A stretch of DNA of 64,000 nucleotides from Galaxea fascicularis (GCA_948470475.1 OX419338.1:12180247-12244246), one strand, 5' to 3'; positions 20,192 through 33,600 are shown, numbered from the stretch's first letter. Notes: generated from the letters alone by a model not told the origin. Numbers and translations: made by a program.

Positions 20192-22372
20192 ATGGCGGGC
20201 GGCAGGTACTCTTATCCGTACGGGCCAAGTCCAACGGAAGAGAGCCTTAAATTGAAGGTATTAGTTAGTCAGTGTTAGTTAAGGGTTTTCTTATCGAACA
20301 AATGATTCTCTCGTAATCCTTTTTGCGCCGTATTTATGTCTTGATAGATCTGTTTTGTTCTTTGTTTTCGTAGGAGAAGTATGCTGCTGAATACAAGGCC
20401 ACTGGAAAGTGGAAACCACCTGAGCAGTGTAGTGATATTATCGTGAGTAAATCGCCAAAAAACGTCCCTGAAAGTTTTTCAGTGCTGTATATAATGCAGT
20501 AAATTACTAATGTTTTTCGGAAGAAGAAGGTGAAACATTTTTCGTGTGCACATAGATTTTATGGCTGGTCGTAAATACATGTAAGACTTTATATCGTATC
20601 AAAGGTTGTAGGTGATGTCGCCCCATCGCCTTGTCGCCCCGAGTTACGTCGCCCCAACTTAAGTTACCTCGTCCCAACATCCGAGTTGTGTAGCCCCAAC
20701 ATCCGAGTTGTGTCGCCCCATCGAAGTAAAGTAACAAACTGTGAAGATGTTCGAAAGATCACGAACAATTCGTCTTCCTTCAGAATTTTTTGCAATAGTT
20801 TGAAATAAAGCATGCTAAAGATGAAGCCTTACATTTAACAAAACTTTCTCTTGTGTTTTTACATTGAAAGGAGCTTTAGTAGAGGAAAGGATAATCAAAG
20901 AACTTCACAAAATGGGAGAAAACTTATACAATTTTCACGTTTTAACTTCTCAAGCTACATGTTTTTCTAAAGCGCGTTGTACTTCGTAAGTCATTCGAGT
21001 TAATCGATCGATGAATCGATTACAAACTTTTATTTAATAAGCGAAGTTACATGTTATAAGTCGTTCAAGTTAATCGATTGATAAATCTTACAAACTTTTA
21101 AGCGAATTTTCGCGTAGGAAATCGTTCAAGGTCAATCGATCTTCTACATTTATCGATCGATAAAACTTACAAACTTTGACTTCCTAAGCACAGTTATGAT
21201 TATATAGTGTATAGTCGTTCGAGTTAATTGACACAACTGTGAAGTAAGACGAATTGTTTGTGATCTTTCGAACATAGCAAATTAATAAACTTCACAGTTT
21301 GTTACTTTACTTCAATGGGGCGACACAATATCGATGTTGGGGCGAGGTAACTTAAGTTGGGGCGACGTAACTCGGGGCGACAAGGCGATGGGGCGACATC
21401 ACCTGACACCGAATCAAAATATCACGATCATTTCAAAACTGACCCACGTGATATTTTAATGTTCTGCAATCCTGCACCTTGTTGTCTGGTGGAGTGTCAC
21501 TTTTTGCTGATTACACTATCAAACATGAGCTTGTGGTTGTTGTTTGGCAGAGGGATCCAGCTATTGAAAGATTTGGATGGATTAGAGAGAATCCAGACAA
21601 GTACTTCAAATGGAAACCTCGCAGTGTGCGTAATGCTGTGGTATTCTGTTTAGTGATACCAGGGGCTCTGTTTCTATTTGCAAAGACAATGGAGGTAAGC
21701 ATTTCTCTTGTAATACAGAATGTGGCAAGATTTCCACACAGCCCCTATACATTAACCCTTTCCTCACTCTCCGTGACTTTATAGATTTTATCCTGGCTAC
21801 TGTCAGACGATTTTACTAATTAAAGGGAGACCTCTTAGGGTTTTTTTTTTTTTACAAGCGTGGTTCTTGAGAGCTCTTGTCTCAGACATTCCAGTGACAT
21901 TCTGTGCCAAGTTGTCAAAGATATTTCCTGGAACAGCTCAGTGAAACTTGCTCTTACCTGATGATTGGGTCTGTTAATTAAGTAGACTGCCTTGCCCTAA
22001 AAATATCTTTGGACTGTCTAAAGAAAATATGAAGGGAACTTTGCCGGGTATTAAAGCAGTTTGGATAGAGGTGAGAAATTCTTGTATTTGTAAAGTATCT
22101 GTTAAAAAAGGCAGTCCTCATAAGAGTTTGGATTTTTTGAATACACCAATAGAAACACCCTGGGCAAGTCTAAGGGTAAACTGGAATTTTGGAAGTTACA
22201 TTTTGGGGTTGCGATATTTTGTTACAGCCTCGAAATGTTGTAAGTCCTGTTTCTGAGTTTTATGGAAGTGATGTGTGGTGTCTATTCTTGAAATATGGCA
22301 TTTTTTCGTCTTTTTTTCCAACAGCAAAGGAAGGATATAAGAGAGGGCAAGCCTCCACGGCCACTGTTTTGA
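20192..22372 (+). CDS. NDUFB4: NADH dehydrogenase 1 beta subcomplex subunit 4-like
   Basis: This is an accessory subunit of the membrane arm of mitochondrial complex I. Four coding exons join in phase 0: 20192-20257, 20374-20442, 21551-21694 and 22325-22372, giving 108 aa. The order of features fits NDUFB4: a polar N-terminus (EKYAAEYKATGKW), then DPAIERFGWIRENPDKYFKW, a single transmembrane helix (NAVVFCLVIPGALFLFA), and a basic tail (QRKDIREGKPPRP). The tail corresponds to the KEKLIQEGKL-type tail of vertebrate NDUFB4. It is about 20 residues shorter than human at the N-terminal end. The ATG lies in AAGATGGCG. AATAAA at 22439-22444 is a likely polyadenylation signal. Intron 2 contains a 795-bp TIR element. 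Family call is by pattern, not search. Confidence 0.8.
20610..21404. mobile_element. 795-bp element with very long inverted ends (about 170 bp)
   Basis: The ends are AGGTGATGTCGCCCCATCGC and GCGATGGGGCGACATCACCT. Complementarity continues through GTCGCCCCAACTTAAGTTAC and then GTAACAAACTGTGAAG up to about 170 bp from each end, with small differences. The centre holds three diverged direct repeats of about 85-90 bp around AATCGATCGAT...TTACAAACTTTT. No transposase ORF and no clear target duplication. It sits in intron 2 of the NDUFB4-like gene. Confidence 0.85.
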
Positions 22373-22438
22373 GACTAACATACTTTGTTGTCTTTCTTTC
22401 TTTTTCTTTCATGAGTGTTTCTAGTAATTATTTGGTGT

Positions 22439-22444
22439 AAATAA
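22439..22444 (+). terminator. Polyadenylation signal AATAAA of the NDUFB4-like gene
   Basis: AATAAA lies 67 bp after the stop codon, followed by T/G-rich sequence. Confidence 0.6.
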
Positions 22445-22671
22445 AGCTTGAGAAAAATTCTAGCCTCTGTAAATTTCATAAATTTCAACAGTGAAGTCAA
22501 CACCATTAACAGTGGATTGTAATTACCAACATTAAAATAAGTTTTGTGCTGCTATTTACAACCTTGTTTTGCCATTGTTGTTATTGACTGTTTACTGTAC
22601 TACATAATTTGTGAATTCCACATTCTCCATAACATGATTGTACCCATACCCTCTCCCCTGTTTGGTTGAAC

Positions 22672-22890
22672 AACCAGTTAGCCCAGTTGTCACACCACAG
22701 GAATACTGTGTGTGTGTGTGGTGGGGGGGGGGGGGGGATGGGGGGTGGGAGGGGGGTTGCAGGTTCAAACCCAGCCAGACCAACACTCAGGGCCTTAAAT
22801 AACTGTGGACAAAGTGCTGCCTTTGAGACGACTCTTTCAGGGATGTGCAACAACCTTTCACATCTTTAAAAAGCTATGGATTGCATGTAT
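22672..22890 (+). mobile_element. tRNA-derived SINE (family A)
   Basis: A box-like TTAGCCCAGTTGTC near 22677 and B box-like GGTTCAAACCC near 22762 are followed by AACACTCAGGGCCTTAAATA and AAGTGCTGCCTTTGAGACGA. The spacing between the boxes is stretched by a G-rich run (22727-22760). The body resembles a SINE I associate with cnidarian genomes. It is not a tRNA gene because no cloverleaf closes. Confidence 0.6.
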
Positions 22891-24033
22891 TCAGCTTAGC
22901 CTAGGAGGTCAAGAGGGCAGACCCATGTTATATTGTTCAGGTTTCCAATTTGTTATGTTGGCTATTGTGTTCTTTGCAAAGGAACAATCCTATAAACCTG
23001 CTGGTGTTTGTGGTGAGTGCTTGGGGAACAGGGTTTGTGCAGTGGCAGTGTCATATGTGGGTTGGATTTGTTGTTGGTTCTCTACTCTGCTCCGAGAGGT
23101 TATTCTCCGAGTACTGTGGTTTTCCCCTCTCTTCAAATTCCAACATTTCCAAATTCCAATTTGATCCGGATGCAGGACCCCCCTGAAAACCACTTCAGTG
23201 AGAGGAGCTTCCTGGGTACCGGTATATATCATGATTTATGACATCTTGGGTCAATTATCACTCAGTTCTGAGTTATGCAATTTGACTCAGGTTTAAGTGT
23301 TGTTTGGCAGCGATCTTATTGGGTTGCAGTTTCTCGTTATCTTTGAAAGAATTTTCCTTACCCAAAAGTTCTTCACTGAGCAATTAACCTAAAGGATGTT
23401 ATCATTGGTGGAGGGGGTCTAATCTCCACATGGTGTTGCCAGAGGGATAGGGAGTCTAATATAGTGTCCACAGGGAGACAGTATTTTAAACAGTATTTCA
23501 TTCTGACACAAGTCAGAATAATCTGTGATCAGACATTACTTTTTATGGGGCAAACGCAAAAGTTGGTGTATTGCCGGGGGTAAGGTGTTCTTTCATTAGG
23601 AAACAAAGAAAAGGTCTGCTGAGGAACGTCATATTGTTGTGTGAATAAAATTTTGAGGGCAAGCGCAAAAGTCCCCTATGAAAATAATGGGGGAGCTTGT
23701 CGTACCTTTTAGGGAAGGAGTGGGGGAATTGTGGATTAGTACTGCTTAGGGTACTAAAACTTAAAATGACCCCTGGCAGAGTTGTCACGGTACCTTTTAA
23801 GTTATCAGTCTGAAAAATGACAGGAACTGTAACCATATTTTTTATGTATATAACTAACTTTTTGTGGTACTTTTAAGGGGTTAAAATTACTTTGGGCCAT
23901 GCCCACTGAACGAGATTCTATTACTTTCAAAATGTTCTGATGAGACCTCCATCATTTTTATAGGGAAGTCCTCCCTCTTCCCCTCTGTCCCCCCAGGATG
24001 GACGAGGCATTACACTTGGTCTCCACCACTCAC
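22891..24033. other. Intergenic stretch
   Basis: ORFs on both strands here lack recognisable motifs, and nothing else was identified. Confidence 0.45.
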
Positions 24034-24346
24034 TAGTCTCCTTTGCAGCCATTATTAGGCTCGTCACGTAACGCTCCTCCCCACTAACGGCTGCCCACTC
24101 GAGCTCTGCATTCCTTTCCTCAAACTGACCAATAAGGAGCAGGCCTCCATTTCCTAGAAACCTGGACCTTGTTGTGGTTTTGGCGGCAAATGTGACGAGA
24201 AATATGATTGGTGCAGCTGCTAACAGATACATGCAGGTTATTGGTTCTCAGTAACAAAGCGAAAGGAACTGCAGAGTTCGAGTGAGCAGCCGTTAGTGGG
24301 AAGGAGTGTTGCGTGATGACCCTAATAACGGCTGCGAAGGAGACTA
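24034..24346. mobile_element. 313-bp MITE, TIR TAGTCTCCTTTGCAGCC, 8-bp duplication
   Basis: The left end TAGTCTCCTTTGCAGCC pairs with GGCTGCGAAGGAGACTA on the right. Pairing continues through ATTATTAGG and CCACTAACGGCTG. CCACTCAC flanks both sides (24026-24033 and 24347-24354); the shared flank can also be read as 10 bp if the outer T/A is assigned to it. The 8-bp reading fits hAT. Confidence 0.82.
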
Positions 24347-25617
24347 CCACTCACTTAAAATGCCACAGGCAACAGAGTACTAAAGTGTGATGTCATAAAA
24401 ATGAAATGATTTGGGTCGACCCAAAAAAAAATTAGAAGGGTTTGTATGGACTTTTGTGAGCATAACTGGGCTACGATCTCAGAGACAATTTGCCCCCAAA
24501 TGCTCATTTTTGGCAGGTAGGCCTCTTGGATATTGTTCTTTCAGAATATCCTGACAAATCCCATAATTTCAGAAATTTCATTTTTGTGACGTCACACTTT
24601 AGTGCTCTATTGCAGGCAACACAACCACAACCACCCGAACTGAAGGGGACTGGGGCGAGTGATACCCATCTCTCTTTGCGAAGATAATTGTTGCTGTGTT
24701 GCCATGATCAAGAAACATGGCTGAATATGCCATCTCGTAGAAAGCAGTGCACATTACTCTCCTTTTGAAATGAAATCAACGTGTTTGAATCGAGTCAAAT
24801 CATAGAGGGAATCTCCCTGGCAGGCTTCTGTTGGATTGTGTGAGGATGTAGCATGTTAAAGGGCGCTTATTCGTATCCTTTAAATGAGTCGACAGTTTCC
24901 TCGCTCTAAAATTACCACTAATATTTCTATGTTTTCAGCTGCAGGTTTGTTTATCGTTATTCTGTATTTGAATTCTACCGATCGCTAGATAAAAATATGA
25001 AATTTCTTATTTTTATCTTTTATCTTGAATTTGAGAAATGAAAACCCTGTCAGTTGATGCACTTTTACTCTTATGTTACGTACTTACTATGTTCGTAATT
25101 TGCGTGTGTCATGACAGTTGATGTGTTCCTGTAAGCTTATTTGGATGGGAACAAACGCAGAGATGTTCCATTTTTGTGTCGTTGGTTCAGTACCATGATA
25201 AAATCTAAATATTTACATCGATTTTGGGCAATTTGCGCCGTAAACACACGGGGAACGTGACTGTTACCGGTAATTTACTGAGACCATATCATGAGGGAGC
25301 AATTTCAGAATACCCCGCCACTATTGTCTTCTTGTACCGGCATCGTTTAAAGAACGAAACAGATAACAATACACACTGAGACTGCTTGAGTCTTGATGCT
25401 CAATCGAGAGAACATTAATTGTATCACTTCATGAGCCATAATACTTGAGCCTCTTATAAAAAGGGCGTCTGTACTTTTTTGCACTTATAAATCAATTACC
25501 AGTTACATAGAATTAGCTATTAATTTAAAAGCTTCGTGAGAACTCTGGGTATGCTGAAGGTTATGTTGTGTAACTGTGCATTTTTGTTGTGAACTTTTGT
25601 GGGGAGAAGGCCACTTG

Positions 25618-25775
25618 GGTTTACACCTTTTTTTTTACATAAGAATGTATAATTTTGGAGCTGAGGCTGAATGTTCTTAGTGGGTATGTTCTTAGTGTGT
25701 TCTTAAAAGCTTGGTTAATCTCAGCCTCAACGTTCTTATAAAAAAGGTTCTTATACGAAAAAAAAGAGTGTAGCC
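25618..25775. mobile_element. MITE, TIR with CTTTTTTTTTACATAAGAA-type ends, copy 1
   Basis: TTTTTTACATAAGAA on the left and TTCTTATACGAAAAAA on the right are inverted, and GGAGCTGAGGCTGA pairs with TCAGCCTCAACG. A longer relative lies at 56549-56945 with GGAGCCGAGGCTCGACGTTC and CTCAGCCCCAACGTC. Confidence 0.7.
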
Positions 25776-25807
25776 CCTTCATGAGTGATCTGAATTTTGC
25801 AGCATAG

Positions 25808-26033
25808 CTTGCAAGAGGGTCCCCTATACTTTTTTCGTGAAACGTGATTGGGACTATTTTTTTCTCTTGAAACGTGATTTAGGTTTATTTGTTCATTTGT
25901 GATTCGTGATTGCTGATATTTGATGTTATCGTGAACGTGAACGAAGTTTGGGAGTTATCCGTGACGCGTGAACAGTCTCAATATTTTTACGTGAATGCAT
26001 TTTCCAAAGTGGTATAGGGGACCCTCTTGCAAG
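25808..26033. mobile_element. 226-bp MITE, TIR CTTGCAAGAGGGTCCCCTAT
   Basis: Perfect inverted ends CTTGCAAGAGGGTCCCCTAT and ATAGGGGACCCTCTTGCAAG. The interior holds repeated GTGAACGTGA-like motifs. No clear target duplication. Confidence 0.82.
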
Positions 26034-27302
26034 TATGAACCAGAGACAAACTTATTAATAACTGAGTTGGGTTTTCAAAAAAGGAAGAAAGAAAGACAAT
26101 AAATGAAAGCTAACAAGACTGAACTAAAGAAACAGTTTAGTAAGTGGAGTGAGTGTAGTCGTGAGAAGGACTGCTTAAGGTGACATTGACTGACTAATGC
26201 GACCTTGTTACATGCAACACTTATTATACAGAACCAAACATTACGAACACTAACCTGACACAAATGTATCACTACAGTGACTGTATGCTATGTACATCAA
26301 AGGGTCTCCTGAAACCATTGCACTGATCCTACAGTCTTATGACATCCATGTTGCTCACAGACCTAAGACTACTTTACAACAACTACAGAAGAACAAAAGG
26401 ACAGATAAGGAGTAGTCTACAAGATCAAAATGCTACAGTCAAAGACTGACTGAACATAAACTAGTGACAAGAAATGGGGAAAGACATGGGGAAGCTGTCT
26501 TGATTGAACTGTCATGTGACACAGTAGCTGTGTGGCAGAAATAAGCCCAGGCAATCCCAATATTTCACTGAAATGTAAAAAATGCTAAAATGGGTCCTCA
26601 AGCCATTTTAAATTTGGCATTTGGCATTGATAAGGTATTTTCCTGTTAGAGTTTCATGTAGCCTCTGGTTTCACCTTGTATAATGTATTTCAGGGTAGTT
26701 AGTATTTACGCTTGGTTCGTGAAAGTTAATGTGTTCGTCCATTCTTGAATTCTAGCTGACATTTTCATGGGTAAGCCATCCCCCAATAATTTATTTAAAA
26801 AAAAATGGGCAAAAATGGACAGCTTATCTCTCAACATCACTTATCAGCTACAACTGTACATGTAATTCATCAAATTGAAAAAAATTGATCAACTGTAATA
26901 TCAGTGCAGAATATTAAATATTTTGATGTTGTGGTAATCACATCATGGATATTATATTATTCTAATTTGGAAAACCAGGATTCAACTGCCAAATTGGCAG
27001 TTATGGTTTTTTTAGGTGAATCTCTCAGCTTCTTTAAAACCCAAAAGTTACAAACTAGATTGCACTAAAGGAAAAACAGACGGACTCCCCATCCTCTTCT
27101 TGGAGACTAAATTTTATGTAATTTCAGTTTTTCATAACTTACAGTTACGTTCTTCCTGTTGTTGCTATCAGTTAGCCTGTGTACAGCTGCCCTTTCCCCT
27201 CCAAAAGGGTGGCTGTACACAGGCTATCAGGCAGTCAGGAAGTAAAGTAGAGGGTGATATTGAATATTAACGTAGTTTGTGTGTATGTATTATTGCTTTA
27301 CT
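26034..27302. other. Gene-free stretch upstream of the CEP126-like gene
   Basis: A fragment with GACTGCTTAAGGTGACATTG near 26165 is related to the fragment near 3910. A 19-bp inverted pair (TAGCCTGTGTACAGC / GCTGTACACAGGCTA) lies near 27172-27227. No gene was recognised. Confidence 0.45.
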
Positions 27303-27455
27303 CAGGGTTGTCAAAACAATTTCAAGTAGAAGGATTATCTAGGAAAGTGGATGGCAGTCAGAGGGGGTAGCAACACCATTTTGTCCCCTACATTTTTTCA
27401 TGTTACTGGTGAATTGTAGCCGCGTGATATTTTTGACAACCCTGTCTACAGTGTA
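27303..27455. mobile_element. MITE with CAGGGTTGTCAAAA ends, copy 1
   Basis: The ends are CAGGGTTGTCAAAA and TTTTTGACAACCCTG. CAGGG ends are typical of hAT elements, but no matching 8-bp flank was found. A second copy with the same ends is at 29873-30059, and a right end alone occurs near 52518-52533. Confidence 0.72.
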
Positions 27456-27617
27456 GACAGCAAAGGTCTTATTTTGTCTATCTTTTACATTAATTACAGG
27501 AACTTCCTGTTGTTGCCATTAGACAACCAGGAAGGAAAAGCTCAATATAAGATTGTTTAACAGGGACTAAATTTATTCATTAATCTCAATTTATCAGTGT
27601 TGTGGATTAATTAAGGC

Positions 27618-30600
27618 ATGTTGAGGAAATTTTCATCTCAGCCCAAAGTTGATGCCATTGACATGTAAGTACTGCATCAGGCAGTTCTTGTGAAGATAAA
27701 AGATCTGACTCTATTTGCTTTTCAATAGTTAGATAATACCTTTGTGAACAGTGTTTTTATTTTTGAAGCAGCAATACCATCTCTCACCAATCTTATTCGG
27801 ATACTATGCAAATACAATGTCCGGAAGTGCACTAAGCTACATGTATCCAAGCTAGTTTACAGGCCCTCCACTTAAATCCAAAGAAACAAATGATTCAAAT
27901 AAACTTAACATGATAAGAATCCCAACTGGCGGGAGGTAAACCAGTTGGCTATTTACAGTGAAAGTGCACTTAGCTATCCACGCTAGTTTACAGGCACTCC
28001 ACTTAAATCCAAAGAAACAAATAATTCAAATAAACTTAACATGATAAGAATCCCAACCGGCAGGAGGCAAACCAGTTGGCTATTTACAGTGAAAGTGCAC
28101 TTAGCTATCCAAGCCAGTTTACAGGCACTCCACTTAAATCCAACGAAACAAATAATTATTCAAATATACTTAACATGATAAGAATCCCAACCAGCAGGAG
28201 GCAAACCAGTTGGCTGTTTACAGTGAAAGTGCACTTAGCTATCCAAGCCAGTTTACAGGCACTCCACTTAAATCCAAAGAAACAAATAATTATTCAAATA
28301 TACTTAACATGATAAGAATCCCAACCAGCGGGAGACAAACCAGTTGGCTATTTACAAGGATGACCTAGGAGTTGAACCATGCACTTACCCAGAACAACAC
28401 CAGCTAGTGGCCTGAGTGGGATTTGAACCCGGATCACCGCATTGACATCCAATGCCCTATTAAACCACTTGGCCATCCTGCCTCCTCAGAAAAGGACTTG
28501 TAAATGTCAGTCCCTTGCTTTGTATCAACAGTCATTTGAAACATCTATAAAATTGTGAGTGTACAATGTTTTACAAACTCAGGGAAGCCATTTTGGGTTT
28601 GAGTTAGGAACTTTGTAAAGCTTCTTCATAAGGACATTTGGAAATTGCAATGCCATTCCCAATATTTTTTCAATCAAAAGGGATGTTTGACTGTTTTAAA
28701 CTGAAACTACAAAATGATTTTTATCTTTATCAAATATTTATAAACGCAGGTCATCTTTTAGTTTTAACAATTCAGCATCCTAAATCAAACAAACTTGTCT
28801 AGCCTTTGTAAAGGACTTTGAAAAGTGGAGATCAGGGAATCATTCTGAGGTTCTCCTCCATTAGAAGTACACATTCTTATAACCAACATGTAGTCATACT
28901 GGTTAGCTTGTAGAAATGTTATTTATTTGTAAAGAACTGATACAGGATTGTTTTGAATGAAGGTCACTGTTTTAGAGTTTTTGTTATTTTAACTGACTGA
29001 CATACATACTGGTAAATCTCTATCCTTTGATTTAAATACTCTCTAAATGTATTTGGTTTTACTTATCGACAAATAGCTAGTGTGTGTGATTTAATAGCTT
29101 CATTAATTTTACATGTATGTTATCACTTTGAGTACAACCATTTTACAGCCTAAATGTTTATACATGTATTTGTTTTGCAGAAACAGGTGTTTTTAATGCA
29201 AAACTACAGAGTTAAATTAATTTTTACACATTTCTTTTACATGTTTCTTGTACTGTATGCATTAACTAAAAGGCTGATTTATTTAGTGTAGTTATATTAA
29301 GTGAATTTAACACATTCCTGAGTTTGGTGGAAATTGAAAATGTTCCACATTATCTGTGTCTGACTAGTCATTTAAATTCTTTCCCTTGTGATGACCAAAC
29401 AGCTCAAAATTAAAGCGTAAATGACCGGGCAACAGTCATGTCCGGCAATCCAAGGTATTGTCCCGTCAATACCCAATTCTGACTGGACATTGTCCGTTTA
29501 CCCGCCATTATTTCAATTCCTGGTCTATAGGTTGACGATTCAGACCTGGTCTCCTTTGTAATAAATGGCATCTTCATTTTCTTATCAAAAAAAGAAAACA
29601 AAAATAACCTCACTTCTTTTCAATACGTAACATGTAAGAACTGGTCAACATTACATTCCTGTCACATTCCTTGACAATTGCACAGTGAAAAGTTCAAGTC
29701 CATCCAACAAGAGCGACTCGCCCAGCTTAAAGAAGAAAGAAAGGAATCCATACAGGAAAGAAGTGACAGAGCAAAGGAACTATCACAAGAGACAAATCGC
29801 AGAAGAAAGTAATGAAGTGTTTTAGCATGTTTTAAATTAATTATATATAGCACTAGATCAGTGGTTGTTTACAGGGTTGTCAGAAGGTTTGACCTAGGCA
29901 TCTTCATTATTGAAGTGCTGGTAGGTGGCTATTTTGACATCTTATGTTAAACCGGGAGTAAAGCCGGAATCAGAGGAATATCCCAGCAGAGTATCCAGTC
30001 AGGAACACAAAGTTTAGGCGGTGACTTTCGGCGGCTGTTGGCTACTTTTGACAACCCTGAGTTTTTTATTATGTGTAATTAATTAATGAAGTCTGAGGAT
30101 ATGGATCTGTAAATTAACGTTATATGAACTGCGCTTGAAATATATCCAGAAGTACATTGTGCCCTTGAGCTGAAGTTAGCTATTGGCAGAAATAAACCCT
30201 TTCCAGTAGAGGCAGAGAGCAGTAATAGTTAAGTAAAAGTACCTGCAGGCTTGATTACAAGCCGCGGTTTTGGGAAATGTCCAGGACCAGAGTGAGCGAT
30301 GGAAATCGATCCCAATTTACTAGTCCCTAGGCCAAATAATACAGCAGATTTTAAAAATTCTGGTTTTCACATTCAAGTAGAGACTGCGAGCAGGTTCCTT
30401 TTTGCTCTAAAATCTGTTGAGCGAACGTGATATGCGAGCGGCGATCAGCAAAGCTGCGAGCTGCTATTTAAGTAGTAACAGTAGAGAACTGGAATCGTAC
30501 TTTTATGCTATAAATGTTTGTTTCAATTTCTAATGCTATATATGTAACATCATATTAGAGCGCTAGAAGAAAGAAAAAGAGAACAGCAAGACAATGAGGA

Positions 30601-33600
30601 GAAAACAAGAAAAGAGGTGTTAGCAAAGAGGAAACAGGAGCAACAGGAGGCAACGCAACGCTTCCAGAAGGACACTGTACAGAAGAAAAAGCTAACCCAG
30701 CAAGACGATGAAAATCACACTGATAAAGGTACTGAGAGTTACCATTTGAAACTACTGTCAACTCCTGTTGTTGTGGACACCTCAAGGGCCGCGAGTTAGT
30801 GTCCTTAACACCGAGCGTCCGTAATAGCGGGAATTTATTCCAGTCAAACATCTGTAATTTCTGTAAGTAAATGATCTTTATTTACCCTCGGCACAAAGGC
30901 TAATGGAGCCGAGCAAATCCATGAAACAAGTAATTCAAATAAACGTAACATGATAAGAATCCCAACTGGCGGGAGGCAGACCAGTTGGTTATCAGTTTAC
31001 AAGGATAACCGAGGAGTTGAAACAGGCTCTTACCCAGAACAACACCAGGTAGTGGTCAGAGCGGGAAAATCCAGCGCCCTAAACCACGCGGCCATCCTGC
31101 CTCCTTTCAATGGAGAAGTGCTTTCCCGTAGTACTAAAGTAGTGTTCAGTATTATAGGATGTGCTGTGCATGGTGCAGCCATTCAAACGATTGCCGGTGT
31201 GTAACGTGTTCATTCCTGTCTCTGCTGTTTTGTTTCAGAGCCAATTCCAGTTCGGGATGGGCGTTATGTAGTGAGGGGTCATGTGGTGGAAGTTAGGGAT
31301 GGGAAGCAAATGCCATCAAACTTTGCACAGCCGTCTAGACTAGACAATCCTAGAAATGAGATGCCAGCAAAGTATGACTTTGAAGGCAGATATAACGGTT
31401 CAACAAACGGTGGACTTTTGTATGCAATGAATGACTCTAGAAACGAAGGAAAGCTGTACTCAACACAGCCTACTTACGACCCTTATGGAACGGTAGTAGT
31501 ACCCGAAAGGCACGAGAGCTATGGTTTAAATAGAAAGACAGACGAAATAACACAAAATAGCGCTGTTACTAAGACTCTAGCAGCGGCCGAGCAAGAAAAG
31601 TTGCGAGCTGATGCCATCGCAAGAAGTGGTCCAAAGCTCGCTTTTATGAACGATGCGTCTCACCAGGACACACCTGAAGGGGCTCTGCCGTGCATCATGG
31701 GAAGGGAGTCACCGGGGGGAAGTGTCACAAGCTTAGACAGCCTGGATGAAGTCCCAGGCAAAGGAAAAGAGGTGGGTGCGTTTTCCGGTTCTGGAATACT
31801 GACCAAAGGCGGCCGAGAAGCCGCCAAATCTGCTGGTAAAAGAAAAGTAACTTTTTCTGACAGTATTGAATTTGATGATGGCGTGACCGGACAACTTGTC
31901 ACGGAGGAGAAGCAAAGTACGAAGGTGTACACTATGCTGTATGCACGAAATGCAAGCTCTGTAACGGCGTCTGCGCACTCGGGGTTGAACCAAAAAGGGA
32001 ACAGATCTGCAGGGACTGGGCCTGCAGGTACTTGCATGGTGTACAGTACTAAAGACCTTGGAAAGGAGCCATCTGTTGCGACCGTTGTTCATTGGGATAA
32101 GCCGAAACCCAAGCCTGTTGCTGTTAGTAACCATCCAACAGTACCCGAGAATTTGCCGTCTTCTTCAAAGCAAGGGACTCTTGGTGATGACTCTTCAAGG
32201 CTGGAGACCCATGATAAGGTCGCTGGGGAACCGAAGGACGAGACTGATGTTGTCATTGAGCAGGAGCTTAATGACAGTTTAGAGATTATGAGAGACAGCT
32301 TGGATGAAAAAGATATTCATGAAGATAGTTCCGTCATGAAACAGCCAAGCTTAAGCAGTGAAGAGTGTGAAGGAAGCAGCACTGTAGCTTGGACTTTAGG
32401 GTCATTTGAACTGAAAGATTCTTTAGAAAGGTACGTTCGCAGCACTGCAGAGAGTACCGCAGAGGAGTTAATTGATGGGACTCCAACAGATGGAGGTGAT
32501 GATGAAGAGAGGGATAGGGGTCTTGTTTGTGATTCTTCAGACAAAGGTGATCAGGGACCTGTTACGAAACCCCTTACAGAGAAGGAGGGTGTTTATACTA
32601 AGCCAGGATACATCACAAATCCTTTTGTTGTCACATCGGGGTACCAGTATCAGCAGGCACCTTACACCAGTGTGGCCTCTGCTGTGGCCACTTCTCCACT
32701 TTTTTATCATCACAATGCGCATGTATACAATGGTTTGCAAGCTCCTGTCCAGGGAACATTTCATCAGAATTTCCCGTATCCGTTTTACACTAGTGCTGGA
32801 ACTAAGTTCATGGGAGCGAATGCAGCAAAGACAGAACAACATGTGTTGGAAAGCGCGCCTGTCCCGTTTGCCTCACCGTTTGCCGTAACAAATTATCGCC
32901 CTGAAGACTCTGTCCAGTCGATTGAGCCTCAGAGATCTGTGAAACAAACGGTGTCATCGCAACCTGCAGGTCATATAGTAAAAAGAGAAGCTATGGACGG
33001 CAGTGGGTCACAAGAAGATGAAAGAGCGCATGCAGAAGCCAAGAGCGAGAAGAATAAGACAGTGTTATCCCGACAAAAGCATTCAACGTCGCCTCCATCA
33101 ACGGTATCCAGCAATTCATCAAGCGCTCGACCGACGAGATCGTTGATTCCAAGACCTCCACTTACGAAGAAAACTGGAAGAGGTCGTGTGCACCCAGGGC
33201 CGTTTTACAGGAAGCAAATTACTGCTCGCCCTCGCAAGTCAGGTCATAACCATGGTGTAACATCACCCCGCGGACAATCAGTGAAAAACAAAGGGCGCAC
33301 CAGTGGCAGCAAGGACAACCAAACCGATTCTGCGGGTGGGAGACGAAACTCTCCTTCACCTCAATCAGGGAATAGCAGGAGTGTAAGAAATCATGCAAAT
33401 CGACCGAACAGTGGTACGCACGACAGTGCGGATCATGATGGTATTATTGAAGGCATTAAACGCAACATGGAGATGATGAACATGAGAGCCAGAAACACAG
33501 CAGCCGAGGAGCAGCATCAGAGGATCTTGAATTCCTTACGGTTAGAGTTTGGTGATGGTAAGCGAGAGGTGCCTTCCCCGCAGGAGTCTCATGCCTTGGG

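Noticed and set aside
28400..28487. Possible tRNA gene (good A and B boxes on the minus strand)
   Set aside because: The 3' half does not close a cloverleaf, and the same sequence recurs at 31 kb attached to the same non-tRNA body, so it is a SINE head.
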